From positions 580,259 through 644,258 of the forward strand of contig QEOQ01000493.1 of NCBI GenBank assembly GCA_010279815.1: 64,000 bases of DNA, given 5' to 3'. A model generated the notes under the pieces. That model was not told where the DNA came from. It did no database searches and saw nothing but the letters and a program-made list of their open reading frames with translations. Both the position numbers and the translations under genes were made by a program. Source of the stretch: Brachionus plicatilis (taxonomy: Eukaryota > Rotifera > Eurotatoria > Ploima > Brachionidae). The stretch's first letter is position 1; the number at the start of each line of letters is the position of its first letter. Below, one piece after another: positions 23,101 through 33,645 of the stretch.

Positions 23101-26100
23101 ATTTTGGTCTTTGAGATTTTTCACAGACACAAATTTGAGATATTCAAATGTGTTTTGTCGCTGCAGTTCAGAAAGCTTTTTATAAACCTGAGTTTGGGTT
23201 ATAAACGATTGTTTGGACTGTTTGTGTGCGTTCATGTTATTGATTGAATTTTTGTTAAGCACATAGAGTTTAGGCGCTGCCATCAAATCAGGCAGCTTGT
23301 ATTGATGTAGATCGCTATCACTAAGCTTGTACGAATGCTTGTGTTGATTTTCGTCATCGCTAATGTCTGCGTTATTAACACTGTAATAGCTGGTGGGTGA
23401 AACAACAGCAGACTTTGATTTCAATCGATTACAATCCGAATACACTTCTTCGGAGTGAATTTTGCTGAGTGATTTTTTTGCAGTCTGATTGCGCTCTTGA
23501 ATTCGATCTTGAAATTGATCTTGACTTTGATATTGGCTTTGATATTGACTTTCATCAGCTCGTTTGTTTTTCAAGTATTCGGACAAAGTGCTAAGTGAAG
23601 AAAATGTCGAAACAAATATTAGAGAGGGTTCGGGCTTTTGGGCGATCAGATGCGATGTTATGCGCCTACTTTGAGCAATGTGCATTGGCCTTCGTATATC
23701 GTTCAGTTTGCCCACTGTGGCTATGTTCACCCAATGAGGCTTTTTCGCTCTGTTTCCTTGATGATGATTCTGCTGCTGCTGCTGCTGATTTTGCTGATTT
23801 TGCTGATGTGACTGATGTTGCTGGGCCATTGATCGCGACTGACGTATATTTTTATAATTAAATTGAATTGGATTCATTTTAAGAAGCGGTCTGTTTTGCT
23901 CCTCCAATTCTTTAAGTTCGTCGTTTTCGTCAATAAGCTCCGTTTTAAACTGATTTTCCGAGTCACAATACAAAATTGGTATGTCAAAGTTATTGTATAA
24001 CTTTTTCAAATAGATTTTATTCGAATCACAAATTGACTTTAAACAATCCAAATCGTAACTATTGTTTGTTTGTTTAGTCGACGACTCGTCTGAATCTGTC
24101 GAATTTATTTCACTTTGATTTGCCTCCTCTTCTTCGTCGCCAAAATCATAATCACCATCAACACCATAAACATTCTTACTTGAATTAAATGTATTTTTGG
24201 CACTAAGTGTTTTACTCTCTTCTAAATGTTGATCGACATCTGCATCTGGATGATGTTTATTGATATGTTGATTGAATTTGTTTGAATTTGTTTGAGTTTG
24301 TTCGTTTTTTTGCTCTTGTTCTTGCTCTTGTTCTTGCTCTTGTTCTTGCTCTTTCTCTTGTTGCTTTAATTGCTGCTTTTGCTTCAAATATTTTCTGTTT
24401 AACAAAATACTTCCATTACGAACTTGTTGATGATGTTTAGTCAATTTTTCACCATTAGCTCTTTTATTAACTCTCTCATAAACTCTCTCATTCACTTTCT
24501 CAATAGCACTTTCTAAACATTTTTTTTTAAAATTTATTAGAATTATTTTATTAATTTTTTCTAAAGAACTTGAAAAATACTTCTAGCAAAATAGGAAAAT
24601 TTTGAGAAAAAAAATTAAAAAAAAAACCAGAAAAAAATGTAAATACTTGCTGCTGATTTTGCTGTTGATGCTGCAATCGATGCTGCAATTGATGCTGGCG
24701 GTGACGATGAAGCTTTGATTATACTTGAGCTAATCACTGGTACCTTCAAATCGATGAGAACACTTTTATTATTTTTTGAATTGTTCTTTGAACGAAACGA
24801 ATTCTGAAGTTTTTGCTTGAGAACCAAAAGTTTTTTGTAGTCTTTGACTTCGATTGACGTGTCATTGTTGCGTGGCGCACATTTTTCGGATGTTTTAGTT
24901 TTTTTGGTCTTTTCGTGTTCCACAAGATTTTCAAGTATTTGAAAGTTGTTCTTTGGTCTTAGATTGAGACAAGTGGACATTTTAATTTCACAGCTTGAAT
25001 CCTCATTCATTTCATAACAACTTCGGTACAATTTGTTCACGTACTTTGACTTAATTGATTCGTCAAAATTTTTTAGCAAATTCTCATCCATTTTAGAAAT
25101 ACTTAAATATAAATTTTCATTTTTTTTTTATTTTATTTTTTTTTCTTGTTAAATAAAACTAACATGAAATTGGCTCTAAAAGCTTTCATAACGAAAGCTG
25201 CTTAATCTATCTTTTATCCGAGAACATTTACCATTACTTGTAAGGTCTCTGTTTATTCTAAAAACAAAATTAAAAATTATAAAAAAAACAAAGCTAATAT
25301 TAATTAAATAAAAAAAAAGGCTCCAGAAGGTGAAAGTCAACCAAGTGTTGAAGTAGATTTGTTTGTGAGCACCGAGAAAATAATGGTTTTAAACACCGAT
25401 TTACAGGTAATTAAAATTAGCCTTTTTGACAAACGTCAAAATACACCTCGACAAAACACAATTTTTGGCGATTAGTTTATTTATTTTTGTTATAACATTT
25501 TTATGTATTTTATGCTTTTTGTTGCTTCTTGCTGCTTTTTCAATCATATTAAAATCATTTTAGTAAAATCATTTTCAATCATTTGTTTGTGTTTAGATCG
25601 AAAAAGTTGTAAGTTTATTTTTTTGCTCAACAACTAAAACTATTAAGTCTAACATGCCTAAAACCTTTTCTTTTTTGTTGTTTGTTGTTTTTTAAATTTT
25701 TAAATTTTATTTTTTGACTAAAAAAAATTAATTGCACATTAACTATGAATTCATAATTATTTCAAGGAGATAATGATGGACCATTCGCTGCGTTCCATAT
25801 CATACATTGCTGACATTGGCAATTTGGTCGTACTCATGGCCAAAAGACGTCCAATAAATCCAGACGAAGCCAAACGTCAAGTTAAAATGGTATGTCATGT
25901 GTTCGAAAGCGAAGAGGCTCAAGTGGTAGCTCAATCGATTGGTCAAGCGTTTCAAGTGGCTTACATGGAGTACTTGAAAGCAAACGGAATAGAGGACATG
26001 TCGATTATGAAAGACTTGGACTATCAGGAAGTGTTGAATCAACAAGAGATAATGGGCGATGAGCTGCTTATGTTTGCCAAGAAAGAATGTCAAAAAGAAG

Positions 26101-26773
26101 TGATCGTACCAAAGCACAAAAACGAGCCTTTGGGCGTTGTCATTGTCGAGTCAGGATGGGGTTCAATGCTTCCGACAGTTGTGGTCGCTAACATGATGCC
26201 AAGTGGACCGGCAGCTAGATGTGGCCACTTGAATATAGGTGATCAAATAATATCCGTAAACGGTATAAGCATGGTCGGTCTGCCATTGACTGAATGTCAA
26301 AATCAAATAAAAAGCGCCAAACATTTAACTCTAGTTCGATTAGTAGTGGTGCCATGTCCACCTGTGGTCGAAGTGCTCATCAAAAGACCAGATACCAAGT
26401 ATCAACTTGGCTTCAGTGTCCAAGATGGAATTGTAATTAATTTAAAACATAAATAAAATTAATTTAAAACTATTATGGTCTAATTTTATTTAATTAAATA
26501 GATTTGTAGTTTATTGAGAGGTGGAATAGCCGAGCGAGGAGGAGTTCGTGTTGGACATAGGATAATTGAAATAAATAATCAAAGTGTAGTAGCAACTCAA
26601 CATGAAAAAATAGTCACCATGCTAGCAAATTCGGTGGGAGAAGTAATTTTTTTTCTTTAATGTAAAATAAATCAAGAAAAACATTTATTTGTTTATTAAA
26701 GCTTCGGATGAAAACAATGCCTACACAAATGTTTCGTTTGTTAACTGGCCAAGAGCTTCCTGTTTACATTTAG
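17185..26773 (+). CDS. APBA: X11/Mint (APBA) adaptor: PTB domain and two PDZ domains
   Basis: I reconstruct nine exons with mutually consistent phases: 17185-17295, 17377-17512, 19153-20567, 20657-20684 (28 nt), 21982-22142, 25320-25406, 25767-26432, 26502-26642 and 26702-26773. Together they give 938 residues. The N-terminal half is Ser/Thr/Asn/Gln-rich with a strongly acidic run near the genomic 20040-20170 part. The PTB domain starts near residue 573 ([60 protein letters not shown]). PDZ1 is near 767-850 ([11 protein letters not shown]) and PDZ2 near 860-930 ([22 protein letters not shown]). The C terminus PVYI is the conserved tail that in mammalian X11 can occupy PDZ1. The family binds APP-type NPxY tails, Munc18 and presynaptic partners. 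The intron 22143-25319 contains a whole antisense gene. The two N-terminal exons rest on splice logic only. Confidence 0.9.
22138..25091 (-). CDS. Nested antisense gene, large acidic/Gln-rich protein of unknown function
   Basis: Two exons in transcript order, 25091-24647 and 24512-22138, join in phase 1 across a 134-bp intron and give 939 residues from an ATG. I do not recognise the family. Exon 1 ends in an Ala/Ser-rich stretch. Exon 2 begins Lys/Arg/Gln-rich with a (QE)n run, then has poly-Gln, [10 protein letters not shown] repeats and a long Asp/Glu stretch. A better-ordered C-terminal third follows, with helical segments such as [20 protein letters not shown] and [16 protein letters not shown]. 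The whole gene sits in an X11 intron on the opposite strand. Its TGA stop (22138-22140) lies inside the PTB exon, and its last sense codons cover that exon's splice donor. The open frame of 2.4 kb in such AT-rich DNA is hard to explain without selection. Confidence 0.7.
25597..25608 (+). other. Candidate 12-nt alternative microexon in the X11 PTB domain
   Basis: In the X11 intron between 25406 and 25767 the sequence TTTGTGTTTAG, then ATCGAAAAAGTT, then GTAAGTTT has excellent 3' and 5' splice signals around 12 nt. Both flanking exons join in phase 0, so inclusion would insert four residues (IEKV) before EIMMDH in the PTB domain without shifting frame. The 28-nt exon of the same gene is introduced by the same TTTGTTTAG-ATCGA context. 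No transcript supports it here. Confidence 0.35.
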
Positions 26774-27854
26774 TTTTTCACTTGACCAAGTGAAACATTG
26801 TTAAAAGACTTGTATATTTTTTACTTAAGTAATGAGCTTTGCGTTTCTTTTTTTCAAAGGAGATTTTACTCGAGAATGATCACTGTTTAAAGAATACATT
26901 TAGTCTAAGTTAATATTGGGCGTAATTAAATTTTTGTTTGTAATTATTTTAAATTTCCATTTGACACTTAAGAACAAAAAATAAACATTTTAATTGATTT
27001 TATTTAATTTATTTGTTTAATTTATAAAAAAAAAAATTCTTTTACAAAAAGATGATGTTTTATTTCATTTTGTTTAAATAATATGTGTAACTAAGCAACT
27101 CACTCAGAGAATTATCTAAACCTTTAGTAATAGACGTTTATTTAAATAAATTTGTTTGTTAATGCTCACGGCGTGAATGTTTCATGATTCCAAAATAACT
27201 GTTGAATTTTTTTGATAGCTTTAAAAAATTTCATTGTTTAACCTCGAAGATAAAAGTGTTTGAAAAAATTCAAACAAAATTTAAAATAAAGCTTCATTTT
27301 GTTACCAATTGAAAAAAAAAATATCATCAACAAATCATATTTCTTTTTAACTTTTTAATCTTTTCAAATGTAAAAATTTTGAGATTTTAAAAAATTGGAA
27401 CTCAATTTTTTTTTTCTAATTATGACTTTTAAATATTTGGACAAACATATTTTTTGCATTCATAACAAATTTTTATAATTTTACATGCTCAATAACACTT
27501 ACAAAAGCTCGAAGCTTTTAAAATTTAAATTAATTACATTAATTACAACTGGAAATTTCTCAAGTCTCTAAAAATAAAACCCTTAGCCAAAATTTTTAGA
27601 ATTTAATTAAAAAAAAATAGTTGACATTTTTAAAACAAAACGATGAGATTATTATTCTGAAAAAAAATGTGCAGCGTTATTATATTTTCATACAATAAAA
27701 AAAAATGATTATTAAATTAAAAATTAAAAATTAGAAAAAATTCAATAAAATATTTTATTTACATTTAGATAAACAGTAGCCTAGTATAAATCTTTCAATT
27801 ATTAAAAATAAAACTAATTTAAGACACTAAAAGTGGAAATGAGAGGCAAAGTGA

Positions 27855-28045
27855 AATTTTTTTCAATTTGCTCTTTTTGCTCAAAAATTTGAAATGTGAA
27901 ATTTAATTGCATTGCATATTTGCTATTTTTGAAATTTTTTTAAATTGATAATTGAAATTTTTAAAAGTTAAAAGACTGTTAAAAATGCAATGAAATTTCG
28001 CATTTTTAATTTTTGACCCTAAAGAGCAAATTGTTTTTTTTTTTC
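27855..28045. repeat. Foldback element, arms of about 55 bp
   Basis: The segment beginning CAATTTGCTCTTTTTGCTC near 27864 runs on through AATTGCATTG. It returns as its approximate reverse complement at 27988-28045, separated by about 75 bp. One similar arm exists alone near 3615-3680, so this is a dispersed family and probably a small non-autonomous DNA element. Confidence 0.65.
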
Positions 28046-29102
28046 AAAAGATGCAATATTTAAACTTGCTAAAAGTTATTATTTCTCAATTTTTAAATTA
28101 TTTAAATTTAAATTTGAAGTTGATAACTTCAGTGATATTAATAATTTTCAAAAATTATATGGCATATCTAGTTTTCAGCATAGAATTCTTGATATCTTTT
28201 GCTTATAAAATGCAATTTTTCCATAACTCGCCTGAAAATTTAAAAATGAAATAAAATAAAAATGACACAAGGAATTAAAAATATAATTTAAGGAATAGTG
28301 ACAATCTGATTGAACCAATATGAAAAACGGCTAGCTGTAAAAAACTTTCGAATATTTTTACACAAGATTGATGAATAGCTTTGTGATGAAGAGATCAATG
28401 TTGAAGTTTGCAACAATAAAGCTTTCTATATTTATTAATAATATAAATTTGATTTTTACAGAATTTGTAAAAAAAAAATTCAAAAAATTTAATTTAAATA
28501 TTTCAATGTTTTGCTTTATAATTTTTTTTTATTTTTTAAAAACAATTTTTTAAATTTAAATTTTAAATTGTAATAATTGTTTTATAAAATTAAATAAATG
28601 AAGTATTAATCGGTTTACATGGCATGGGCTGTACTAGCCTGTTGATTAATCTTGAAAAAAAAAAATAGCATTGGTATTTCTTCTCCATTGATGGTGTCTA
28701 ATACTATTGAGCTATATTTGAACAACTATGATTTAAAAATTTTGCAATTTTATTAAACCAACTAATTTAACCCAAATGAGACTTATCTTTCTTGGTTAAA
28801 CAAACATTATGGTCTCTAATTTGTAATTCTTACTTCTTCATTTTTTATTTTGGTTTCTATTTCTTTTTTTACTTAAATTTTACTTTTTTTTCTTTTTTTT
28901 TACTTCTCCTGAAGGAGGTTGATTATATTCAAATAAATGAATGAAAAAAAAGTATTGTGAATTACTAAAAAAAACAAGAATTCAAAATATTGTGCGCTGT
29001 AAATCATTTTGTAGAGACACTCGTAAAAAATTTTTCCCAAAGTGAAGATCGAAACTTAGACCTAATGGATCATGTCTCCTCTAGTCCCACGTTCGCACAG
29101 GG

Positions 29103-29222
29103 TGGGCAACCCAAGATGATAAGGTGATCGCTGTTACTAATAGTATGGACCTTTATATGGTCAGAGACATTGAGATTGCTCGCAAGATAAATTCCAGATC
29201 TTTTCGACATAATTTTAATTGA
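29103..29222 (+). pseudogene. Short coding-like island, origin unknown
   Basis: A CACAG acceptor-like site precedes a 39-codon frame with balanced amino-acid use (WATQDDKVIAVTNSMDLYMV and on to RDIEIARKINSRSF). It ends at TGA in otherwise coding-poor DNA, and base composition is clearly higher in GC than the flanks. It could be a remnant of a retroelement or of a gene. No family was recognised. Confidence 0.3.
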
Positions 29223-29596
29223 GTAAACGTAGTTGAATATATTTTATAAAATTTCTAATAATGAAAATTAATTAAAGTTTTAGAAAATTTTTTATGAATT
29301 TATTTAGTTTTTACAAAAAAATAGAAAAATGGTCACTAAAAAATAAACAAATAAAAGATCCTGTTTAACCATAAATATTATAATCGAATCAGCTGAATTC
29401 TAAATTAAAAATAATTATTTAATTTTTTATTGTAAAATTATCGATTCTACAAAAAATGAACAAAAATAATAATTTAAAATTATTATTTTTATCTTTATCT
29501 TTTTTTTTTCGTAATTTAAAAATTTCTTCGTCAAAAAATTTCACAATTAAAGTGGCTGCCCGCCAAAAAGTTGTGTATATTTTTTGCACATATTTT

Positions 29597-29952
29597 GGGG
29601 TTGTGAAGTTCATTTCAATTCGATCGTTTCAATTCAGAAAAATTTGAATAACTTTTTTACTATAAGGAATAATTTAGTTCTGTAAAATGCTAAATGTTTA
29701 AGCAACTTTTCTTAATCCGAAAATATATGTCTGCAAAAACTCTGCAAAGTAAGTGCACAGTTGATTTGAATACTTTTTAATGGCGTGCAAAATGCAGAAA
29801 ATTGCAGAGTATTTTTCAGACCTATTTTACAGCATTAAACAAATTTGCTTATAATTAAGCATTTTATAGAACTAAATTATCTCTTTTTGTAAAAAAGTTA
29901 TTCAAGTTTTTCTGAATTGAAAAGATCGAATTGAAACGAACTTAATAACCCA
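29597..29952 (+). mobile_element. 356-bp TIR element, copy A, with 9-bp target duplication
   Basis: Long terminal inverted repeats begin GGGGTTGTGAAGTTC and run for at least 70 bp (FR-type foldback through TTGAATAACTTTTTTAC). The element is flanked on both sides by ACATATTTT (29588-29596 and 29953-29961). The interior carries TCTGCAAAAACTCTGCAAAG and a GCAGAAAATTGCAGAG-type segment. It has no coding capacity. A second copy of exactly the same length lies at 42488-42843 in the opposite orientation. Long TIRs with a 9-bp duplication are typical of Mutator-like (MULE) elements. Confidence 0.85.
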
Positions 29953-31563
29953 ACATATTTTTTGGTCAAAAAATTAGAACGCTTTATTGACCGACCAAAT
30001 GACTGCAAAAACCTCCGTGAAATAGACCGGTTTACTCTGACCGCATCCAACTTTTATTTGGAGTCTTTGTGATGTGCATAGGTTAAATAAGCTTTAAGTT
30101 TGTTCTGGGTAATTTCAAAATTGCTTTTTTTACACCTGTTTTATTTTTAATATTTTTTCAATCAATAATTAAAAAAATCAACAAATTAAAAACAGAAAAA
30201 ATTTACTTTATTTTAATTATTTAAACTTTGGACAGAATGAAACTATTTTGAAAAACTAGAATGCAATAGCTTAGTAAAATTTATTAATTTTGAACTTGAA
30301 AGAATTTAATTATTTAATTTTTGTCCTCTTGATGAATAACTGATTTATCAATAATTTACATGTGTCAATCTAAAATTTTAATTTGATTTAATAAAACAAA
30401 AAGAGCAGATTCGAATGAGAGTTTAGACATTAAAATGTGCGATTTTGGCTGATATTACCGATAAATTTTGACGAATTATCCTGAAGCTGATGGTCCAATT
30501 GCTAATGAATTTTGTAAGAGTTTTTATTTTGAAGTTAAATTTGTCTATGAAATTAAAAATTTTACGCTAAAACTTCGAAATTTATTCGAATAGATTACAT
30601 TTATCATGGTTTTTCATTGTATCTTACGAAAAATAAAAAAAGAAGTATTTAAATAAAACTTTGATTATTTATTTTTTTGAATATAAAGCAATTTAAAAAA
30701 AATGTTTCTTCTTTAAGTCTAAACAAAATGGTATTGATGGTTCGTGTTTTTGTTCTATTGTCTCATTACTTTAAAAAAATTATATTGATTTTTTAGATTA
30801 TTGAATTCGTGTTTAATTTTACTCACCTCCAAATCCTTTAAAATAAAAGAAAATAAAAAATTTTAATTTAGTTAAATTATAAATTCAAAATAAGTAAAAA
30901 ATCTAAAAAAAAAAGACTGAGTCAATAATAAAAGCAATTTTTCAGACACCTTGAAGTTAGTATCAAAAAATCAGATCAAATAGTATTTTGTTTATAACTT
31001 TTGAATGGTATTTGATTAAATCTCTCTGCAAAATGCTAAATAATTGAAGAGGCTCTTGAAAAACTTTGCAATTTTGCAGTAAAATACACTTTATTAACGC
31101 AATATAACTGCGCAATTTAATTGCAGAGTTTTTGCAGAGCCTCATCTATTGTTTAGCGTGTTTGTTAAATTATTTAACATTTTGTAGAGATATTAAATCA
31201 AATACTATTCAAAAGTTTTAAAGAAAATACTATTTGATCTAATTTTTTTGATCCTAAACTTCAAGATTCCAATTTTTAAATTGACTCAGTTTAAATGATT
31301 ATCAAGCAAATAAGTCAAAGAGCATGCAAGTTGCTCTAATTAGCATCTTTGTAACTTACTTAAATTTTAAGTGAATCTTTAAATAAAAATTAAAAAAAAT
31401 AAAGTGAATAAATAGTTAATTTTAGAAGATTTATAATTTTTTAGTAAGTTTAGCAATTTTGCCATTATTTTTTGTTAATTTTTTGTTGATTTTTTGTTAA
31501 ATTTTTGTCTATAATTTGATTAATTTTTTTGAATATTAATTGTAAACTTATACTTGAAAATAT
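29953..31563. other. Intergenic, contains a second TIR element
   Basis: AT-rich sequence between the TIR element and the 3' end of IDH3G. It includes the inverted-repeat element at 30916-31289 and no believable gene. The stretch next to 31564 presumably holds the IDH3G 3' UTR. Confidence 0.5.
30916..31289. mobile_element. Non-autonomous TIR element, about 370 bp
   Basis: The left end (ACTGAGTCAA, then CTTGAAGTTAGTATC and AGATCAAATAGTATTTT) is repeated in inverted order at the right end ending near TTGACTCAGT. The arms exceed 100 bp with small differences. The core again contains TTTTTGCAGAG and CTCTGCAAAA motifs like the 356-bp family, but the termini differ. No clear target duplication was found. 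Confidence 0.65.
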
Positions 31564-32694
31564 TTATTCAAAAAACGTACCTATTTCGGGTGTATGATGA
31601 TGCAATTCATCAAGAACATGCTTCATAAATTCTGAAGTAGTGGCTGTTCCTCCAATGTCTATAGTTTTAATATTTCGCTCTCCGATTGTATTAACCACTG
31701 CATTTCTCAAGGCTGAACTATGTTCGTCAAGGCCCAAATACTTGAGCATATTTCCGGCTGCAAATAGCATGCCGCACGGATTAGCGCTATTTTGTCCAGC
31801 CACACCTCTTCCGCTATTTCTAGTTCCAGCTTCGAACAATGCAACATTTTGTCCATAATTGCTACCGGCAACTATGCCTGCACCTCCAATCAAACCAGCA
31901 CACACATTAGCCACTATGTTTCCATACAAATTTGGCATTACCATAACATCGAATTGCTGCGGTTTGGACACAAGTTGCATACAAGTGTTGTCAACAATCA
32001 TGCTCTCAAATTTAATATGAGGATATCGTTCAGCTATTTGTTGACAACTGGACAAAAACAAGCCATCGCCCAATTTCATAATGTTAGCTTTGTGCACAGC
32101 AGTCACTTTTTTTCGTCCGTCTTTTTGGGCTTTTTCAAAAGCAAATTGAGCTAGTCTCATCGATCTTTGCTTAGTGATTATCTTTAAGCTCTCAACAACG
32201 CCACTAACACTCTCATGTTCTAAATTGGAATATTCGCCTTCGGTATTTTCTCTAATTATCAAAATGTCCAAGTCTTGATAGCGAGTTTTAACATTTGGCA
32301 AAGTTTTGCACCGAACAACATTTGCATACAAGTCCAGTCTTTGTCTCAAAGCTACATTGACTGATTGAGACGATGGATTATTGTGATCGGTTTCAATGTT
32401 TCCTTTGATGCAGACGCCGTTTCGTTTTACAGACAGTACGGTTTGATCGATTAGTGAATCGCATGCTGTTTTGCTATTCAGACTAATCTCTTCGAATTCA
32501 ACGGGAGCTCGAACTGCTTTGAGTGCTTCTCTAACATGAAACATCATCTCAGGACCGATGCCATCGCCAGGAACCAAAAGAACTCGATGTTTGCCGCCGT
32601 ATTTGGTCGAGAAAACGTTCGAGCTAAAGTTTCTCGAAGCAACAAATTTTACTTGCTTGAGCAATTGACAAGTGTTAATCACATTTTTGTTCAT
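31564..32694 (-). CDS. IDH3G: Isocitrate dehydrogenase [NAD] subunit gamma, mitochondrial
   Basis: Single open frame of 376 residues from the ATG at 32694. A basic N terminus with FVASRNFSS fits a mitochondrial presequence. Then come [61 protein letters not shown] and MVDNT-type and MPNLYGNIVANV motifs. The gamma-type FEAGTRN takes the place of the alpha-type [10 protein letters not shown], which marks it as a regulatory subunit. In the family, gamma associates with alpha and beta in the NAD-dependent TCA-cycle enzyme. The C terminus crosses a good donor-like GTACGT near 31578, so a short extra exon cannot be excluded, although the length is already normal. It lies head to head with IDH3A. 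Confidence 0.93.
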   Translation of the reverse strand: MNKNVINTCQLLKQVKFVASRNFSSNVFSTKYGGKHRVLLVPGDGIGPEMMFHVREALKAVRAPVEFEEISLNSKTACDSLIDQTVLSVKRNGVCIKGNIETDHNNPSSQSVNVALRQRLDLYANVVRCKTLPNVKTRYQDLDILIIRENTEGEYSNLEHESVSGVVESLKIITKQRSMRLAQFAFEKAQKDGRKKVTAVHKANIMKLGDGLFLSSCQQIAERYPHIKFESMIVDNTCMQLVSKPQQFDVMVMPNLYGNIVANVCAGLIGGAGIVAGSNYGQNVALFEAGTRNSGRGVAGQNSANPCGMLFAAGNMLKYLGLDEHSSALRNAVVNTIGERNIKTIDIGGTATTSEFMKHVLDELHHHTPEIGTFFE

Positions 32695-33645
32695 TGTTTG
32701 ACAGTCTTTTCAAAGCTTTTCAAAGCCAACTCGCAGCAGCAGCAATTCTAAAAAAGAAAATAAAATGATTTTAAATTATTTTATTTTTTTTTTTGTGAAG
32801 CAAAAAATTGAACACAAAANNNNNNNNNNNNNNNNNNNNNNNNNNNNNNNNNNNNNNNNNNNNNNNNNNNNNNNNNNNNNNNNNNNNNNNNNNNNNNNNN
32901 NNNNNNNNNNNNNNNNNNNNNNNNNNNNNNNNNNNNNNNNNNNNNNNNNNNNNNNNNNNNNNNNNNNNNNNNNNNNNNNNNNNNNNNNNNNNNNNNNNNN
33001 NNNNNNNNNNNNNNNNNNNNNNNNNNNNNNNNNNNNNNNNNNNNNNNNNNNNNNNNNNNNNNNNNNNNNNNNNNNNNNNNNNNNNNNNNNNNNNNNNNNN
33101 NNNNNNNNNNNNNNNNNNNNNNNNNNNNNNNNNNNNNNNNNNNNNNNNNNNNNNNNNNNNNNNNNNNNNNNNNNNNNNNNNNNNNNNNNNNNNNNNNNNN
33201 NNNNNNNNNNNNNNNNNNNNNNNNNNNNNNNNNNNNNNNNNNNNNNNNNNNNNNNNNNNNNNNNNNNNNNNNNNNNNNNNNNNNNNNNNNNNNNNNNNNN
33301 NNNNNNNNNNNNNNNNNNNNNNNNNNNNNNNNNNNNNNNNNNNNNNNNNNNNNNNNNNNNNNNNNNNNNNNNNNNNNNNNNNNNNNNNNNNNNNNNNNNN
33401 NNNNNNNNNNNNNNNNNNNNNNNNNNNNNNNNNNNNNNNNNNNNNNNNNNNNNNNNNNNNNNNNNNNNNNNNNNNNNNNNNNNNNNNNNNNNNNNNNNNN
33501 NNNNNNNNNNNNNNNNNNNNNNNNNNNNNNNNNNNNNNNNNNNNNNNNNNNNNNNNNNNNNNNNNNNNNNNNNNNNNNNNNNNNNNNNNNNNNNNNNNNN
33601 NNNNNNNNNNNNNNNNATAAATTTTAATTTTAATTTTAATTTGAG
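32695..33645. promoter_or_regulatory. Divergent IDH3G/IDH3A intergenic region, mostly a gap (N 32820-33616)
   Basis: About 125 bp of the IDH3G 5' flank and about 30 bp before the first visible IDH3A exon can be read; the rest is 797 N. The missing part must contain the IDH3A first exon(s) with its mitochondrial presequence, and probably the promoters of both genes. If the N count is true, the start codons are under 1 kb apart. Confidence 0.6.

Larger units (their letters stand above)
26774..29596. other. Intergenic, with repeat remnants
   Basis: The X11 3' UTR lies at the start, with AATAAAC at about 26980. The rest is AT-rich. It contains the inverted repeat at 27855-28045 and a short coding-like island at 29103-29222. 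Small open frames near 28.05-28.55 kb consist of Phe/Leu/Ile/Lys/Asn only and are not credible genes. Confidence 0.55.

Noticed and set aside
22699..23185. Plus-strand open frames opposite the nested gene
   Set aside because: They arise from the acidic and Ala/Ser-rich codons of the antisense gene and consist of hydrophobic Val/Ile/Phe runs.
25200..25319. Extra X11 exon for the MAQKLAKSRKK-type insert known in vertebrate Mint proteins
   Set aside because: No such frame with splice sites is visible between 22143 and 25320; the exons join directly in phase.
28051..28553. Two small plus-strand frames
   Set aside because: Phe/Leu/Ile/Lys/Asn-only composition typical of random AT-rich sequence.
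30916..31289. Target site duplication for the second TIR element
   Set aside because: Only A/T-run similarities were found at the borders, not a distinct repeat.
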